Assembly: GCF_002835665.1 (NCBI RefSeq)
Contig: NZ_PIZV01000051.1
Coordinates: forward strand, 124,001-188,000
DNA length: 64,000 nucleotides
Direction: 5' to 3'
Origin: Chryseobacterium sp. PMSZPI
Lineage (GTDB): Bacteria; Bacteroidota; Bacteroidia; Flavobacteriales; Weeksellaceae
Shown: positions 23,393-33,573 of the stretch, piece after piece
How positions within the stretch are numbered: the stretch's first letter is position 1
Layout of the letters: each line of letters opens with the position of its first letter
Notes under the pieces: model-generated
What the model was told of the DNA's origin: nothing
Databases searched by the model: none
The model's input: the letters and a program-made list of their open reading frames with translations, nothing else
Translations under genes and position numbers: made by a program

Positions 23393-24529
23393 TTGGAAGA
23401 AGAAAAAATTTGGCTGTCACCCCCTCATATGGGAGGAAGTGAATTAAAGTACATACAAGATGCTTTTGACACAAACTGGATTTCTCAGTATGGTTTAAAT
23501 ATTAACGAGTTTGAAAATCAACTCGAAAAATATCTTGGAAATAATTCTTTTGTTACAGCCTTATCTTCGGGGACTGCTGCAATACATTTAGCTTTGAGGA
23601 TGTTGAATGTACAAGAAGATGATTTTGTGATTTGCCAATCGTTTACTTTTGTGGCTTCTGTCAATCCTGTTTTATACCAGAAAGCAATCCCGATTTTTGT
23701 TGATAGTGAAACTTCCACATGGAATATGTGTCCGAATGCATTAGAGGATGCTATTAAATATTGTTTGCAAAAGGGAAAAAAACCTAAGGCAATCATTGTT
23801 ATTTCTCTGTATGGAATGCCCTTCATGGTTGATGAAATTCTTGAAATATCAAAAAAGTATGAAATTCCCATTATTGAGGATAGTGCCGAAGCTTTGGGAA
23901 GTAAATATAAAAATAAGCTTTGTGGTACTTTTGGAGATTTGTCTGTGATTAGTTTCAATGGGAATAAAATTATAACAACCTCAGGAGGAGGGATTTTAAT
24001 ATCTCGAAATCAATCTGATAAGAATCGAGCACTTTATCTTGCCACGCAGGCAAAAGAAAATAGAGATTACTATCATCATTCAGAGGTTGGGTATAATTAC
24101 AGAATGAGTAATATCTCAGCAGGAATAGGAAGAGGTCAACTGGAAGTTTTAGAAAATAGAATAATGAAGAGAAGAGAAAATCATGAATTTTATCAGCGTG
24201 TTTTTCAAAACTACGAGGAAATTGAACTATTTGAAGAGCCTAATGATGATTTTTTTTCTAATTATTGGCTGAACACCATCACCATTGAAGGAAATAATTT
24301 TAACATTACAAAAGAAAAGTTAAAAGAAAAATTTTCTAAAAATAATATAGAAACCAGATATTTATGGAAACCTATGCATTTGCAGCCTCTTTATAAAGAT
24401 TATAAATTCTTTGGTGCGGATGTCTGTGGTACACTTTTTGGTAGTGGGTTATGTTTACCGTCAGGTACTAATTTGACTGATGAATGCAAAGATAGAATCG
24501 TGAATGTTTTGATAAAAATTAAAAAGTAA
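23393..24529 (+). CDS. DegT/DnrJ/EryC1-family sugar aminotransferase (PglE-like)
   Basis: This 378-residue PLP enzyme should transaminate a UDP-4-keto-6-deoxy-HexNAc, the step made by PglE in UDP-N-acetylbacillosamine synthesis. The PLP lysine is K192 in SFNGNKIITTSGGG. Other blocks are ALSSGTAAIHLALRML, the Asp that binds the pyridine nitrogen in IPIIEDSAEALGSKY, and VGYNYRMSNISAGIGRGQLE. The start is TTG at 23393 (then EEEKIWLSPPHMGG); there is no ATG in the right place. It opens the polysaccharide cluster and directly precedes the membrane 4,6-dehydratase, which would make its substrate. No PglD acetyltransferase is present in the window. Confidence 0.88.
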   Translation: MEEEKIWLSPPHMGGSELKYIQDAFDTNWISQYGLNINEFENQLEKYLGNNSFVTALSSGTAAIHLALRMLNVQEDDFVICQSFTFVASVNPVLYQKAIPIFVDSETSTWNMCPNALEDAIKYCLQKGKKPKAIIVISLYGMPFMVDEILEISKKYEIPIIEDSAEALGSKYKNKLCGTFGDLSVISFNGNKIITTSGGGILISRNQSDKNRALYLATQAKENRDYYHHSEVGYNYRMSNISAGIGRGQLEVLENRIMKRRENHEFYQRVFQNYEEIELFEEPNDDFFSNYWLNTITIEGNNFNITKEKLKEKFSKNNIETRYLWKPMHLQPLYKDYKFFGADVCGTLFGSGLCLPSGTNLTDECKDRIVNVLIKIKK

Positions 24530-24568
24530 ATTTATTTTTAATTTTAAAGTATAGAAGAGATTTTATTT

Positions 24569-24576
24569 TAATTTTG
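24569..24576 (+). promoter_or_regulatory. -7 element candidate upstream of the membrane dehydratase
   Basis: TAATTTTG matches TAnnTTTG in the 132-bp gap between the aminotransferase and the dehydratase. No good -33 TTG; could start an internal transcript of the polysaccharide cluster. Confidence 0.35.
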
Positions 24577-24661
24577 CATGCAATATACTTTAATATTAAT
24601 TTGAAGTTATTAATGAATTTGTGCCGAATTATACTATAACATATGAATACTAATACAGACA

Positions 24662-26590
24662 ATGTACAATTCTCTTAGAAAAAAAGTATTTGGAGGAGAT
24701 AATGTTGTCAATCTCTCAGATGTAAGATATCTTCCCAGATGGATAATACTTGTAATAGATATTATTATTCTGGTTGTTTCTCTATTTCTTTCCACTTATA
24801 TTATTGAAAAAATTACCCAAAGGGAGTTTATTTATCATGATGATAAAAGTGTAGTTTTTGCTTTTATTATATTGATCAATACGATCTTTATGTATCTTTT
24901 TAAGACGTATGCAGGGATTATCAGACATTCTACTTTCATAGATCTATTTAAACTTCTTGTTTCTTGCTTCTGTACAATGTTTGTTGTGGGAACAATCAAT
25001 ATTGTATACTTCTGGATTACAGGTGGAAAATTTATTTTAACTCCCTATCTGGTTTTATATTTTGTTATCTCTTTTATGGGATTATTTCTCTTTAGGCTTT
25101 ATGTAAAAGAGTTTTTTCATATTGTAAGAGAATATAGAAGAAGTGCCCTGAAAAAAAGGATTCTTGTACTTGGCATTGATGAACAATCTATTGCAATCGC
25201 AAGAGCTATTTTAGATAACCCTAATCTTCCTTATCAGGTTGTTGGCTTTTTAACACAAAGAACCGATTCAAAAAGAGCTTCACTTCTTGGGAAGCCAATT
25301 TATGCAAAAGAAAAAATTGAGGATAGTACAAAAGACGATCTGCTTGTAGATGGAGTTATCATTGTAAAAGAAATGATGGCAAAAGATGAGATGAATTCCT
25401 GGGTTAATTTATTTCTGGAAAAAGATCTTAATATCTTTAAAGCACCATCCGTACAAAAGCTAAGAGATAGTGATTTAGGTGGATCTATTAGAAATCTTCA
25501 AATTGAAGATTTGCTTAATAGAAAACCTATTAAAATTGAGAACGAGGAAGTTAAGAGTCGCCATTATGGTAAGGCTGTACTAGTAACTGGAGGAGCTGGG
25601 TCTATTGGAAGCGAGATTGTAAGACAAGTAGCACAATTTACACCTTCTTTAATTGTTGTTTTAGATCAAGCAGAAACTCCACTATATGATGTTGAACTTG
25701 AAATGAAGGAAAAATTTCCACATATCAGGTTTAAGTTTGTGTTGGCTGATGTATCCAATGTACATAGAATAGAACCATTATTCCAAATGTATAATTTTTC
25801 AATGGTGTATCATGCTGCGGCATACAAACATGTTCCATTAGTTGAAGAAAATCCTAATGAGGCTGTTCGTGTTAATGTATTAGGATCAAAGAATATAGCT
25901 GTTCTATCCAGTCGATATAAAGTGAATCGATTTGTAATGATTTCTACAGATAAAGCCGTAAATCCTACTAATGTAATGGGTGCTTCTAAACGAGCTGCAG
26001 AATTATTTGTCCAATCATTACAGCATGTTGAAGGAAATACAACGAAATTTATTACAACAAGATTCGGGAATGTATTAGGGTCAAACGGTTCTGTAATTCC
26101 ACATTTTAAAAAACAAATTGAAGCAGGAGGGCCTGTTACCATTACTCATCCGGATATTGTAAGATACTTTATGACAATTCCGGAAGCTTGTGAACTGGTT
26201 TTACAGGCAGGAACAATGGGTACGGGAGGAGAGATCTTTGTATTTGATATGGGAGAGCCGGTAAAGATCTTAGATTTAGCAAGAAGAATGATAAAACTAT
26301 CAGGTTTTGAACCTAATATTGATATTAAGATTATTTATACTGGTTTGAGACCGGGGGAAAAACTATATGAAGAGTTGTTAAGTGACAATGCCAAAACACT
26401 TCCTACACATAATGAAAAGATTATGGTTTCCAAAGATCCGACCATGTCATTCTCTGAAATAGAAAACCTTATTAATCAAATTACGGAAGCTGCTGTAGTA
26501 AAAGAAAAGGTAGAAGTCGTAAAAATATTAAAAATCATTGTTCCGGAATTCAGGAGTAACAATTCTATTTACGAAGCACTGGACAAATAA
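24662..26590 (+). CDS. Membrane nucleoside-diphosphate-sugar 4,6-dehydratase (WbpM/PglF/CapD type)
   Basis: This 642-residue membrane enzyme converts UDP-GlcNAc to UDP-4-keto-6-deoxy-GlcNAc, the entry to QuiNAc, FucNAc and bacillosamine. Four N-terminal membrane helices (about 27-48, 64-82, 95-117, 126-146) precede a first Rossmann-like domain (KKRILVLGIDEQ) and the catalytic SDR domain with TGGAGSIGSEIVRQ near residue 305. The catalytic block is STDKAVNPTNVMGASKRAAE. Asp and Lys of the motif are present, and methionine takes the place of the usual SDR tyrosine, as in WbpM/PglF. Length and topology match that large family. It would feed both the aminotransferase upstream and the 4-ketoreductase at 42.2 kb. 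Confidence 0.93.
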   Translation: MYNSLRKKVFGGDNVVNLSDVRYLPRWIILVIDIIILVVSLFLSTYIIEKITQREFIYHDDKSVVFAFIILINTIFMYLFKTYAGIIRHSTFIDLFKLLVSCFCTMFVVGTINIVYFWITGGKFILTPYLVLYFVISFMGLFLFRLYVKEFFHIVREYRRSALKKRILVLGIDEQSIAIARAILDNPNLPYQVVGFLTQRTDSKRASLLGKPIYAKEKIEDSTKDDLLVDGVIIVKEMMAKDEMNSWVNLFLEKDLNIFKAPSVQKLRDSDLGGSIRNLQIEDLLNRKPIKIENEEVKSRHYGKAVLVTGGAGSIGSEIVRQVAQFTPSLIVVLDQAETPLYDVELEMKEKFPHIRFKFVLADVSNVHRIEPLFQMYNFSMVYHAAAYKHVPLVEENPNEAVRVNVLGSKNIAVLSSRYKVNRFVMISTDKAVNPTNVMGASKRAAELFVQSLQHVEGNTTKFITTRFGNVLGSNGSVIPHFKKQIEAGGPVTITHPDIVRYFMTIPEACELVLQAGTMGTGGEIFVFDMGEPVKILDLARRMIKLSGFEPNIDIKIIYTGLRPGEKLYEELLSDNAKTLPTHNEKIMVSKDPTMSFSEIENLINQITEAAVVKEKVEVVKILKIIVPEFRSNNSIYEALDK

Positions 26591-26604
26591 AAAAATAATA
26601 AATG

Positions 26605-26612
26605 TATATTTG
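26605..26612 (+). promoter_or_regulatory. -7 element candidate before the export lipoprotein gene
   Basis: TATATTTG matches TAnnTTTG, 17 bp before the ATG at 26630. No TTG at the expected -33 distance. Confidence 0.4.
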
Positions 26613-26629
26613 TACAATTTTAAAATATA

Positions 26630-27448
26630 ATGAAAGGTAAAATATTGGCCATATCACTAGCTTTCTTGCTGGTTTCTTGTAAAACTAATCAGAATGCTCA
26701 AAATGATTTAAACTATATGCAAAATATAGAGCAAATTGCCATTGAGTCTTCAGCTAAGAATTCTGGTAATACAATTCAATCTGGGGATCAATTGGTCATT
26801 TTGATTACAGCAAAGGATATGGATGTCGTAAAGCCATTTAATCAAAATTATTCTTCTTCTGAACTTATTCAGACTAATAATTTGGCAGGTGGTAATACTC
26901 CTAATCAGGGAATGACAACTATTTCTGGACCAACTTATATTGTAGATAATAATGGAAATATAGATTTTCCAGTTGTTGGTGCAATTGATACAAAAGATAA
27001 ATCTCTTATTGAACTGAAAAATGAATTAAAGGATAGAATAAGTCGTTATGTTATTAATCCGACAGTAAATGTTCGAATTGCGAATTTTAAAGTAACAGTA
27101 CTCGGAGAAGTTAATAGACAAGGAGATTATACAATTGCTAATGGACAAGCAACAATTCTTAATGCATTAGGGCTTGCAGGAGATTTAACAATGTTTGGTA
27201 AAAGAACAGATGTACTAGTTATTAGAACTGAAAATGGTACGGTTACACATGGTAAAATTAATCTACAGGATGCAAATCTAATTAATTCTCCTTACTATCA
27301 TTTAAAACAAGGGGATGCGATTATAGTTCCATCAAATAAAACAAAAGAATTAGCATCCAAACAAAATCCTAATACGGGGCTTTATCTGACAGCTATTTCT
27401 ATTGGAGTTACAGCTATTGCTGTCGTTGTAAGTTTATTTAAAAAGTAG
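26630..27448 (+). CDS. Polysaccharide export outer membrane lipoprotein (Wza-like)
   Basis: This 272-residue lipoprotein belongs to the outer membrane polysaccharide export family. The signal peptide ends in the lipobox LLVSC with the lipidated cysteine at C17. A Poly_export domain (about 50-155, QSGDQLVILITAKDMDV to VNVRIANFKVTVLGEV) and a SLBB domain (about 157-245, NRQGDYTIANGQATILNALGLAGDL) follow, then a C-terminal hydrophobic helix (about 250-268) ending in FKK. It would form the outer membrane exit for chains whose synthesis is governed by the Wzc-like kinase encoded two genes downstream. Confidence 0.93.
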   Translation: MKGKILAISLAFLLVSCKTNQNAQNDLNYMQNIEQIAIESSAKNSGNTIQSGDQLVILITAKDMDVVKPFNQNYSSSELIQTNNLAGGNTPNQGMTTISGPTYIVDNNGNIDFPVVGAIDTKDKSLIELKNELKDRISRYVINPTVNVRIANFKVTVLGEVNRQGDYTIANGQATILNALGLAGDLTMFGKRTDVLVIRTENGTVTHGKINLQDANLINSPYYHLKQGDAIIVPSNKTKELASKQNPNTGLYLTAISIGVTAIAVVVSLFKK

Positions 27449-27506
27449 AAACTATATTGACTCTATTATTTGCATGAAATAATATTTTTAGAAAAATCAC
27501 AAAGTA

Positions 27507-28796
27507 ATGAAATCATATAAAATAGCTGTTATTGGACAAGGGTATGTTGGACTACCTTTGTCGCTGGAGTTTGCTAGTCATTATCCAGTTCTAGGTTTTG
27601 ATATTAATGCAGAAAGAATTAGTCAGCTTAATAATGGCCATGATATAACATTAGAAGCTAATATTGAGAAATTAAATGAAGGCTTACAATGTTATAAAGA
27701 ATCGAATGGAAATAAAGGTTATAAAGGGACAAATGAATTAAATGAGATTGCAAATTGTAACATTTTTATAGTAACAGTTCCCACTCCAATAGATAAATAT
27801 AATGCTCCTGATTTGGATCCTTTACTATCAGCTTCTAAGATGTTGGGTGAGATCATTAAAAAGGGAGACATAATAATTTATGAATCTACAGTTTTTCCAG
27901 GGTGTACAGAAGAAGAATGTGTTCCTGTGCTGGAGAAGTATTCTCAATTAAGATTTAATAAAGATTTTTTTGTAGGTTATTCTCCCGAAAGAATTAATCC
28001 AGGCGATAAAATACATACTTTGACAAGCGTAAAGAAGGTTACATCAGGGTCTACTGAAAAAATTGCAAATGAAGTAGATAATTTATATAAAAAAATTATT
28101 ATAGCAGGAACTCATAAGGCTCCTAGTATTAAAGTTGCAGAAGCATCTAAGGCTATTGAAAATGCTCAAAGAGATGTAAACATTTCATTCATCAATGAAT
28201 TGGCCTTAATATTTGATAGAATTGGTATTGATACAACAGATGTATTGGAAGCTGCAGGTACCAAATATAATTTTTTAAAATATAAGCCGGGTTTGGTAGG
28301 AGGGCATTGTATTTCTGTTGATCCTTACTACTTAGCTCATAAAGCGGAACAACTTGGGTATCATCCGGATGTTATATTGTCAGGACGTAGGGTAAATGAT
28401 TCAATTGCCAGATTTATTGCTTCAAAGGTAGTAAAACTATTGATTGCAAAAGGAAGCATTATTAAAAGTTCAAAAGCACTTATTTTAGGTGTCACTTTTA
28501 AAGAGAACTGTCCAGACATTAGAAATACAAAAGTTTTGGATATCTATAAAGAGCTAAAAGACTATGGAATAGAAGTTGAAATATATGATCCATGGGCAAA
28601 TAAAGCTGAAGTATATGAGGAATTTGGTGTTAATCTTTTAGAAAATCTTGAAAGTAATCAATATGATTCAATAATCATTGCAGTTTCTCATAAAGATTTT
28701 TTGACTTTGGATTTTGATAAGCTTAAAAAAGATAATACAGTAATTTTTGATGCCAAATCGTGTATAGATCGTAGTAAAGTAGATGCTAGGCTCTAA
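27507..28796 (+). CDS. UDP-N-acetylhexosamine 6-dehydrogenase (WbpO/TviB-like)
   Basis: This 429-residue NAD-dependent enzyme oxidises the C6 of a UDP-HexNAc to a uronic acid. The nucleotide loop GQGYVGLPLSLEFA lies at about residues 9-22. The catalytic cysteine is C268 in GLVGGHCISVDPYYLAHKA, and ESTVFPGCTEE and GVTFKENCPDIRNTKV mark the central and C-terminal domains. The style is closest to UDP-GalNAc dehydrogenases (WbpO, TviB), giving UDP-GalNAcA. WecC-type oxidation of UDP-ManNAc is a less likely alternative. No TviC-like epimerase is next to it. Confidence 0.9.
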   Translation: MKSYKIAVIGQGYVGLPLSLEFASHYPVLGFDINAERISQLNNGHDITLEANIEKLNEGLQCYKESNGNKGYKGTNELNEIANCNIFIVTVPTPIDKYNAPDLDPLLSASKMLGEIIKKGDIIIYESTVFPGCTEEECVPVLEKYSQLRFNKDFFVGYSPERINPGDKIHTLTSVKKVTSGSTEKIANEVDNLYKKIIIAGTHKAPSIKVAEASKAIENAQRDVNISFINELALIFDRIGIDTTDVLEAAGTKYNFLKYKPGLVGGHCISVDPYYLAHKAEQLGYHPDVILSGRRVNDSIARFIASKVVKLLIAKGSIIKSSKALILGVTFKENCPDIRNTKVLDIYKELKDYGIEVEIYDPWANKAEVYEEFGVNLLENLESNQYDSIIIAVSHKDFLTLDFDKLKKDNTVIFDAKSCIDRSKVDARL

Positions 28797-28884
28797 ATTT
28801 AACAAAACAATTAATATTATATTAACTTCTTAAAAAGAAGTATAATAGAAAGTTTGCGAAACCATACAAATTATATATCAGAGA

Positions 28885-31251
28885 ATGAATCACTCAACAC
28901 AGGAAGAATCTGACAAGATAAATATTCATGAAATTATTATCCCTTATCTAAGAAATTGGATATGGTTTATTATTATCCCATTTATTGGTATTATCCTTAC
29001 TTATTTTTATCTAAAAACCTTAACTCCAGTATATAGTATCCAATCATCTGTTTTGATTAAAGATGCTAAAAGTTCACCTGGTATGGGAGGAGATTTTAAT
29101 GTTTTGAAGGATCTTTCTGGATTTGGAGGAATGAGTACAAACAGTATTAAAAATGAGCTAGAAATCTTTAGGTCTAAGAAACTAATGCATGATGTAGTTA
29201 AAGCTCTCGATCTTCAAACTACTATTTATACAGAAGTAGGGTTTACAACCAAAGAATTATATAAAGATACTGCGCCTTTTGGTGTTAAAGTATTGGAAGA
29301 GAAGGTTTTGGTGGAAGAGCCTAAAAAGCCAATCTCTATAAAGATAGAGGGGGAAAAGGTAACTTTATCGTCCAAAGAGTTTCCTAAAGAAATTAGCACA
29401 ACTTTTGGTAAAACAGTTAGTTTGCCTTATGCAAATATCATTATTGTTAGAAATCCTAATTTCAATAAATTAAAAGCAGGAGAATTAGGAAAATTATATT
29501 TTAGTTATTCTACAAAAGATAGTAAAGTAAATGATTTGCAAGATATTTTTGTATCGGATCTTGTTAACAAAGAAGCTACAGTCATTGCACTTTCTTTGAA
29601 ATATCCAAACGTGGATAAAGCTAAAGATATTATTAATAAAATTGTTCAAGTTTATAATCAGGATGCAATAAAGGATAAAAATTCTGAATCAGCAGTTACT
29701 CGAGACTTTATTGATGAGAGGATTAATATTATAGCCAATGATTTAGGAGAAGTAGAAAGTAGAAAGGAAAAATTCAAATCTTCAAATCAAATCACAGATC
29801 TTGGAACTGAAGCAAAAATTAATTTGGAAACTTCTGCCGAGGCGAGAGCAAAACAAATAGAAGTAGATGCACAATTAAGTCTTACTAATTCATTAATTAG
29901 TTATTTATCTCGTCAAGGTAATGGGCAGGTTTTGCCTTCAAATGTTGGTTTACAAAGTACTGAAGCAACAGGTAGTATTTCTGCTTACAATCAGCTTGTA
30001 TTAGAGAGAAATCGTTTACTAGAGAATGCTACGCCACAAAACCCTGTGATTATAGATTTAAATAAACAAATAAATTCTCTTCGTTCTTCTGTCATGGAAA
30101 GTCTTAATAAGAATAGAATAGGGTTACAGTTTGCTAAAGATCAATACTTAGCAGAGCAAAATAAAGTTTCATCGAGAATATCAAAAATTCCTACTCAAGA
30201 GAAGCTTTTCAGAGATATAGAAAGACAACAACAAATTAAAGAAAGTTTATATTTACTTTTACTTCAAAAAAGGGAAGAAACTGCAATTTCGCTTGCTGTA
30301 ACTGCAGATAAGGCACGAATTATTGATTATGCATATTCTTCACCAAAACCAGTGGCACCAAAGAAAATGATGTTTTTGGGAATAGCTCTTATTATTGGTT
30401 TTATACTTCCTCTTGTATTTATTTATTGTAAAGAATTATTAAATAATAAGGTTAAAACAAAACATGATTTAGAAGATCTTTCAAATGGAAAATCTGTTAT
30501 TGGTGAGATTCCTAGTCTTGAGAAAGGAGCTTCTGAGCTTATACAGATAAATGATCTTTCTCCAATGGCTGAGGCTTTCAGAATTTTGATTACAAACATG
30601 AACTTTATGTTATCAAAAAAGAATAGAGCTAAGGTTGTATTCATAACTTCTACAGTAAAAGGAGAAGGAAAGACTTTTGTTTCAGTAAATCTTGCACTTA
30701 CTTTAGCTACACCTAATAAAAAGGTTATCATTATTGGTTCTGATATCCGAAACCCACAGTTACAGCGTTATAATCCGGCAAGAAAAGGTTTACTTGGACT
30801 TACAGAATATCTTTATGATGATAAAACACAATTAAAAGATGTAGTCCATGTTTCTACTTTCAATCCTTATTTAGATGTTATTTATTCAGGAAGTATACCA
30901 CCAAACCCGACTGAATTACTTACCAATGGAAGGTATGAAATTTTAATTGAAGAGCTGAAGAAAAAGTATGATTATATTTTACTAGATACAGCACCATTGA
31001 TGCTTGTTACAGATACATTCTTATTTGCAGAAATGGCAGATGCTACATTATATGTGACAAGATCAGGATATACTGAAAAAACCTTAATTGAATTTGCAAA
31101 TAAAAATATCGAAAGTGATAAGATTAAAAATGTTGGATTTGTTCTGAATGATGTAAATAAAAATTATTTTGGATACGGAAACAAATATGGTTATGGGTAT
31201 GGAGAAACAGAATTAAGTATATTTCAAAAAATTAAAAATAGATTTTTTTAA
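28885..31251 (+). CDS. Polysaccharide co-polymerase with tyrosine autokinase domain (Wzc-like)
   Basis: This 788-residue inner membrane protein controls chain length and export in Wzx/Wzy pathways. A first membrane helix (about 24-44) is followed by the Wzz domain, a long coiled-coil periplasmic part (about 270-470) and a second helix (about 497-517). The cytoplasmic BY-kinase has Walker [12 protein letters not shown] near residues 588-598, the Walker A' region [15 protein letters not shown] and Walker [15 protein letters not shown] near 695-708. The C-terminus carries the autophosphorylation cluster [14 protein letters not shown] with six tyrosines. It is fused as in proteobacterial Wzc rather than split. 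No cognate phosphatase (Wzb) is in the window. Confidence 0.94.
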   Translation: MNHSTQEESDKINIHEIIIPYLRNWIWFIIIPFIGIILTYFYLKTLTPVYSIQSSVLIKDAKSSPGMGGDFNVLKDLSGFGGMSTNSIKNELEIFRSKKLMHDVVKALDLQTTIYTEVGFTTKELYKDTAPFGVKVLEEKVLVEEPKKPISIKIEGEKVTLSSKEFPKEISTTFGKTVSLPYANIIIVRNPNFNKLKAGELGKLYFSYSTKDSKVNDLQDIFVSDLVNKEATVIALSLKYPNVDKAKDIINKIVQVYNQDAIKDKNSESAVTRDFIDERINIIANDLGEVESRKEKFKSSNQITDLGTEAKINLETSAEARAKQIEVDAQLSLTNSLISYLSRQGNGQVLPSNVGLQSTEATGSISAYNQLVLERNRLLENATPQNPVIIDLNKQINSLRSSVMESLNKNRIGLQFAKDQYLAEQNKVSSRISKIPTQEKLFRDIERQQQIKESLYLLLLQKREETAISLAVTADKARIIDYAYSSPKPVAPKKMMFLGIALIIGFILPLVFIYCKELLNNKVKTKHDLEDLSNGKSVIGEIPSLEKGASELIQINDLSPMAEAFRILITNMNFMLSKKNRAKVVFITSTVKGEGKTFVSVNLALTLATPNKKVIIIGSDIRNPQLQRYNPARKGLLGLTEYLYDDKTQLKDVVHVSTFNPYLDVIYSGSIPPNPTELLTNGRYEILIEELKKKYDYILLDTAPLMLVTDTFLFAEMADATLYVTRSGYTEKTLIEFANKNIESDKIKNVGFVLNDVNKNYFGYGNKYGYGYGETELSIFQKIKNRFF

Positions 31252-31312
31252 TTAATAAATAGATTAATGAGAATTCAAATGTTATTTAAAAATAATTTTA
31301 GGAATAATTTAA

Positions 31313-32587
31313 ATGTTTTCAACAAAAGAAATAATGAATTTTAAGGATAAGATTGTTGATAAATTTAAATCAAATAAAGCAGTTATTGAAAATTATATTT
31401 TTATGACTATTTTACAAATTTTAAATTCTCTTTTTTATATCATAATATATCCTTATGTAATTAGAGTTTTAGGAGTGGAAAATTACGGAATTTATATTTA
31501 TACAGTAAGTATTGTTACCTATTTTATTTTTCTTATTAATTTTGGTTTTGATTTTCCTGCTACAAAAGCGGTTGCGGAGAATAAAGATAATGTGAAAGCT
31601 CTTAATGATATACTATCCTATATTTTTACAGCAAAAATATATTTGCAAATTTTGTCAAGTATAATATTTTGTATTTTGATCTTTTCAATTCCATTTCTTC
31701 GAAATAATAAATTAATTTATTTTATTATTTATTTGCAAACTTTTGCAAATATTTTGTTTCCACAGTGGTACTATCAAGGTCTTCAAAAAATGAAAACAGT
31801 GACGATTATTCAAGTTGTGTTTAAGCTGATTTCTTTGCCGTTTATTTTTATTTTTGTCAAAAAAGTAACTGATTTAAGTTTGTTTGCAACAGTTACTACT
31901 TTTACTATGCTTGCTGGTGCAATGATTTCGTTTTTAATGATACGATATCAGGATGGATTTAAAATAAAATTGATTAGTTTTAATAAAACTAAGTCATGGT
32001 TTAAACAAGGAACACCATTTTTTTTGAGTACGTCTGTAGGTGTCTTTAAGGAGCAAGGGGTAACAATTGCCATTGGTGCTTTTTTTGGAATGAAAGATGT
32101 TGCAATCTACGATCTTGCCAATAAGATTGTTATTATACCCCGAACATTACTTATGAGTGTTAATGCTGCAATGTTTCCTAAAATTGTTATTGAAGCAAAA
32201 AAACATGTTATAAAAAAAATTATTAAGTACGAATTTATTTTAGGAATTTTAGTAATGATATTTATTGCAATTTTTGGTAAATGGGTTATTCAATTATTAG
32301 GAGGTGAAGCAATGATCTCTGCTTATCCTTTGTCTATAATTCTTAGCTTTACAGTAGTAAGCTGGCTTGTTGTAGGTGCTTATATTAGTTTTGTTTTTAT
32401 ACCCAATAATAAAAATTATTTCGTTGTACAGAATCAATTAGTTGCACTAATTAGTGTTGTTGTATTTTCATTGATTGGATATATATTTTCGAACAGTATT
32501 TTTATTCTTATATGTGCTCTTGCTCTTTCGGGGCTGGCAGAAATTATATTTTGCTATTATAAAACTTTTAAAAATAACCTATTATGA
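31313..32587 (+). CDS. wzx: Oligosaccharide repeat-unit flippase (Wzx)
   Basis: This 424-residue polytopic protein has about twelve hydrophobic helices and the MOP/polysaccharide-synt fold. The N-terminal helix contains the typical block FYIIIYPYVIRVLGVENYGIYIY. It flips the lipid-linked repeat unit across the inner membrane. Its place, after the co-polymerase and before glycosyltransferases and the polymerase, fits. I use ATG at 31313; the in-frame ATG at 31334 is an alternative. The gene is strongly AT-rich with many Phe/Ile/Lys codons, marking the start of the serotype-specific core. It overlaps the next gene by 4 bp. Confidence 0.9.
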   Translation: MFSTKEIMNFKDKIVDKFKSNKAVIENYIFMTILQILNSLFYIIIYPYVIRVLGVENYGIYIYTVSIVTYFIFLINFGFDFPATKAVAENKDNVKALNDILSYIFTAKIYLQILSSIIFCILIFSIPFLRNNKLIYFIIYLQTFANILFPQWYYQGLQKMKTVTIIQVVFKLISLPFIFIFVKKVTDLSLFATVTTFTMLAGAMISFLMIRYQDGFKIKLISFNKTKSWFKQGTPFFLSTSVGVFKEQGVTIAIGAFFGMKDVAIYDLANKIVIIPRTLLMSVNAAMFPKIVIEAKKHVIKKIIKYEFILGILVMIFIAIFGKWVIQLLGGEAMISAYPLSIILSFTVVSWLVVGAYISFVFIPNNKNYFVVQNQLVALISVVVFSLIGYIFSNSIFILICALALSGLAEIIFCYYKTFKNNLL

Positions 32588-33573
32588 TGTTTGATGTATC
32601 TGTAATTGTGCCTATTTATAATGTTGCCAATTATATAGAAAAATGTTTAGTATCTTTATTTTCTCAAACTCATAATAGTATTGAGTTTGTTTTTGTAAAT
32701 GACTGTACATCAGATAATTCTATTGATATTTTGTATCAAGTATTAGATAGGTTTCCCGAGAGAAAAAGTGCTGTAAAGCTAGTTCAACATGAAAAAAATA
32801 AAGGACTTGCTGCAGCAAGAATTACAGGGATTTCTAATGCTTCCGGAGAATATATTCAACATGTGGATAGTGATGATTTCATAGATGTAAATATGGTGGA
32901 ATGTCTGATAAAGAATGCTCGAGCTAACAATTCAGATATTGTTATTAGTGATATTTGGATTGAATGGCTTCATAAAAGAAAAAAAGCTCCTCAAAGGTTT
33001 ATCTCCAAAGAGCAGTATTTGGTTGATATATTGGAAGGAAGAATAATGCCTGGAGTAGTGAATAAACTGGCCCGAAAAAAAATATATGTTGATTATGATA
33101 TCTTTCCTATTGAAGGAATGGATGTTGGAGAGGATCTTATTGTTACCCCACGTCTGATCTATTATGCAGATATTATTACAAAAGTAGATGACGCTTTTTA
33201 TTATTATGTACAATATAACCCTGAATCGTATACTAAACAATTTAAAATAAAGGCTCTACAAAATGTGTCTTATGTCTTGGATTTTCTTAAAACCTTTTTT
33301 TCTAATTCTTTTGATAATAAGTACTTGGAAGCTTTAGAAGTTGGTATTAGTAAGAAAAAAGTACAATACCTCAAAGAAGCCGGTTCAAAAAATACTGAAA
33401 CAGTTCTTTCTTATTTTTCATTACCTTACAATAAGAATTTTTCAAGTAAATTTAACCTTCTTGAAAAGTTTATTTTAAACTTAAGTGAGCATAACCTTAT
33501 CCTTCTTAAAATCAATTTATGTATTTATAGAAAAATGTTTTCAGCATTGCAATCTATTAAAAGGAGAAATTAA
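32584..33573 (+). CDS. Glycosyltransferase family 2
   Basis: This 329-residue cytosolic or membrane-associated transferase has the GT-A fold. The N-terminal strand and loop DVSVIVPIYNVANYIEKCLVSL and the UDP-binding region EFVFVNDCTSDNS are typical of GT2. The DxD motif is HVDSDDFID at about residue 97. It overlaps the Wzx stop (ATGATG at 32584) and shares one base with the next start, so translation is coupled. It adds one sugar of the repeat unit; donor and linkage cannot be told. Strongly AT-rich, as are its neighbours. Confidence 0.9.
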   Translation: MMFDVSVIVPIYNVANYIEKCLVSLFSQTHNSIEFVFVNDCTSDNSIDILYQVLDRFPERKSAVKLVQHEKNKGLAAARITGISNASGEYIQHVDSDDFIDVNMVECLIKNARANNSDIVISDIWIEWLHKRKKAPQRFISKEQYLVDILEGRIMPGVVNKLARKKIYVDYDIFPIEGMDVGEDLIVTPRLIYYADIITKVDDAFYYYVQYNPESYTKQFKIKALQNVSYVLDFLKTFFSNSFDNKYLEALEVGISKKKVQYLKEAGSKNTETVLSYFSLPYNKNFSSKFNLLEKFILNLSEHNLILLKINLCIYRKMFSALQSIKRRN

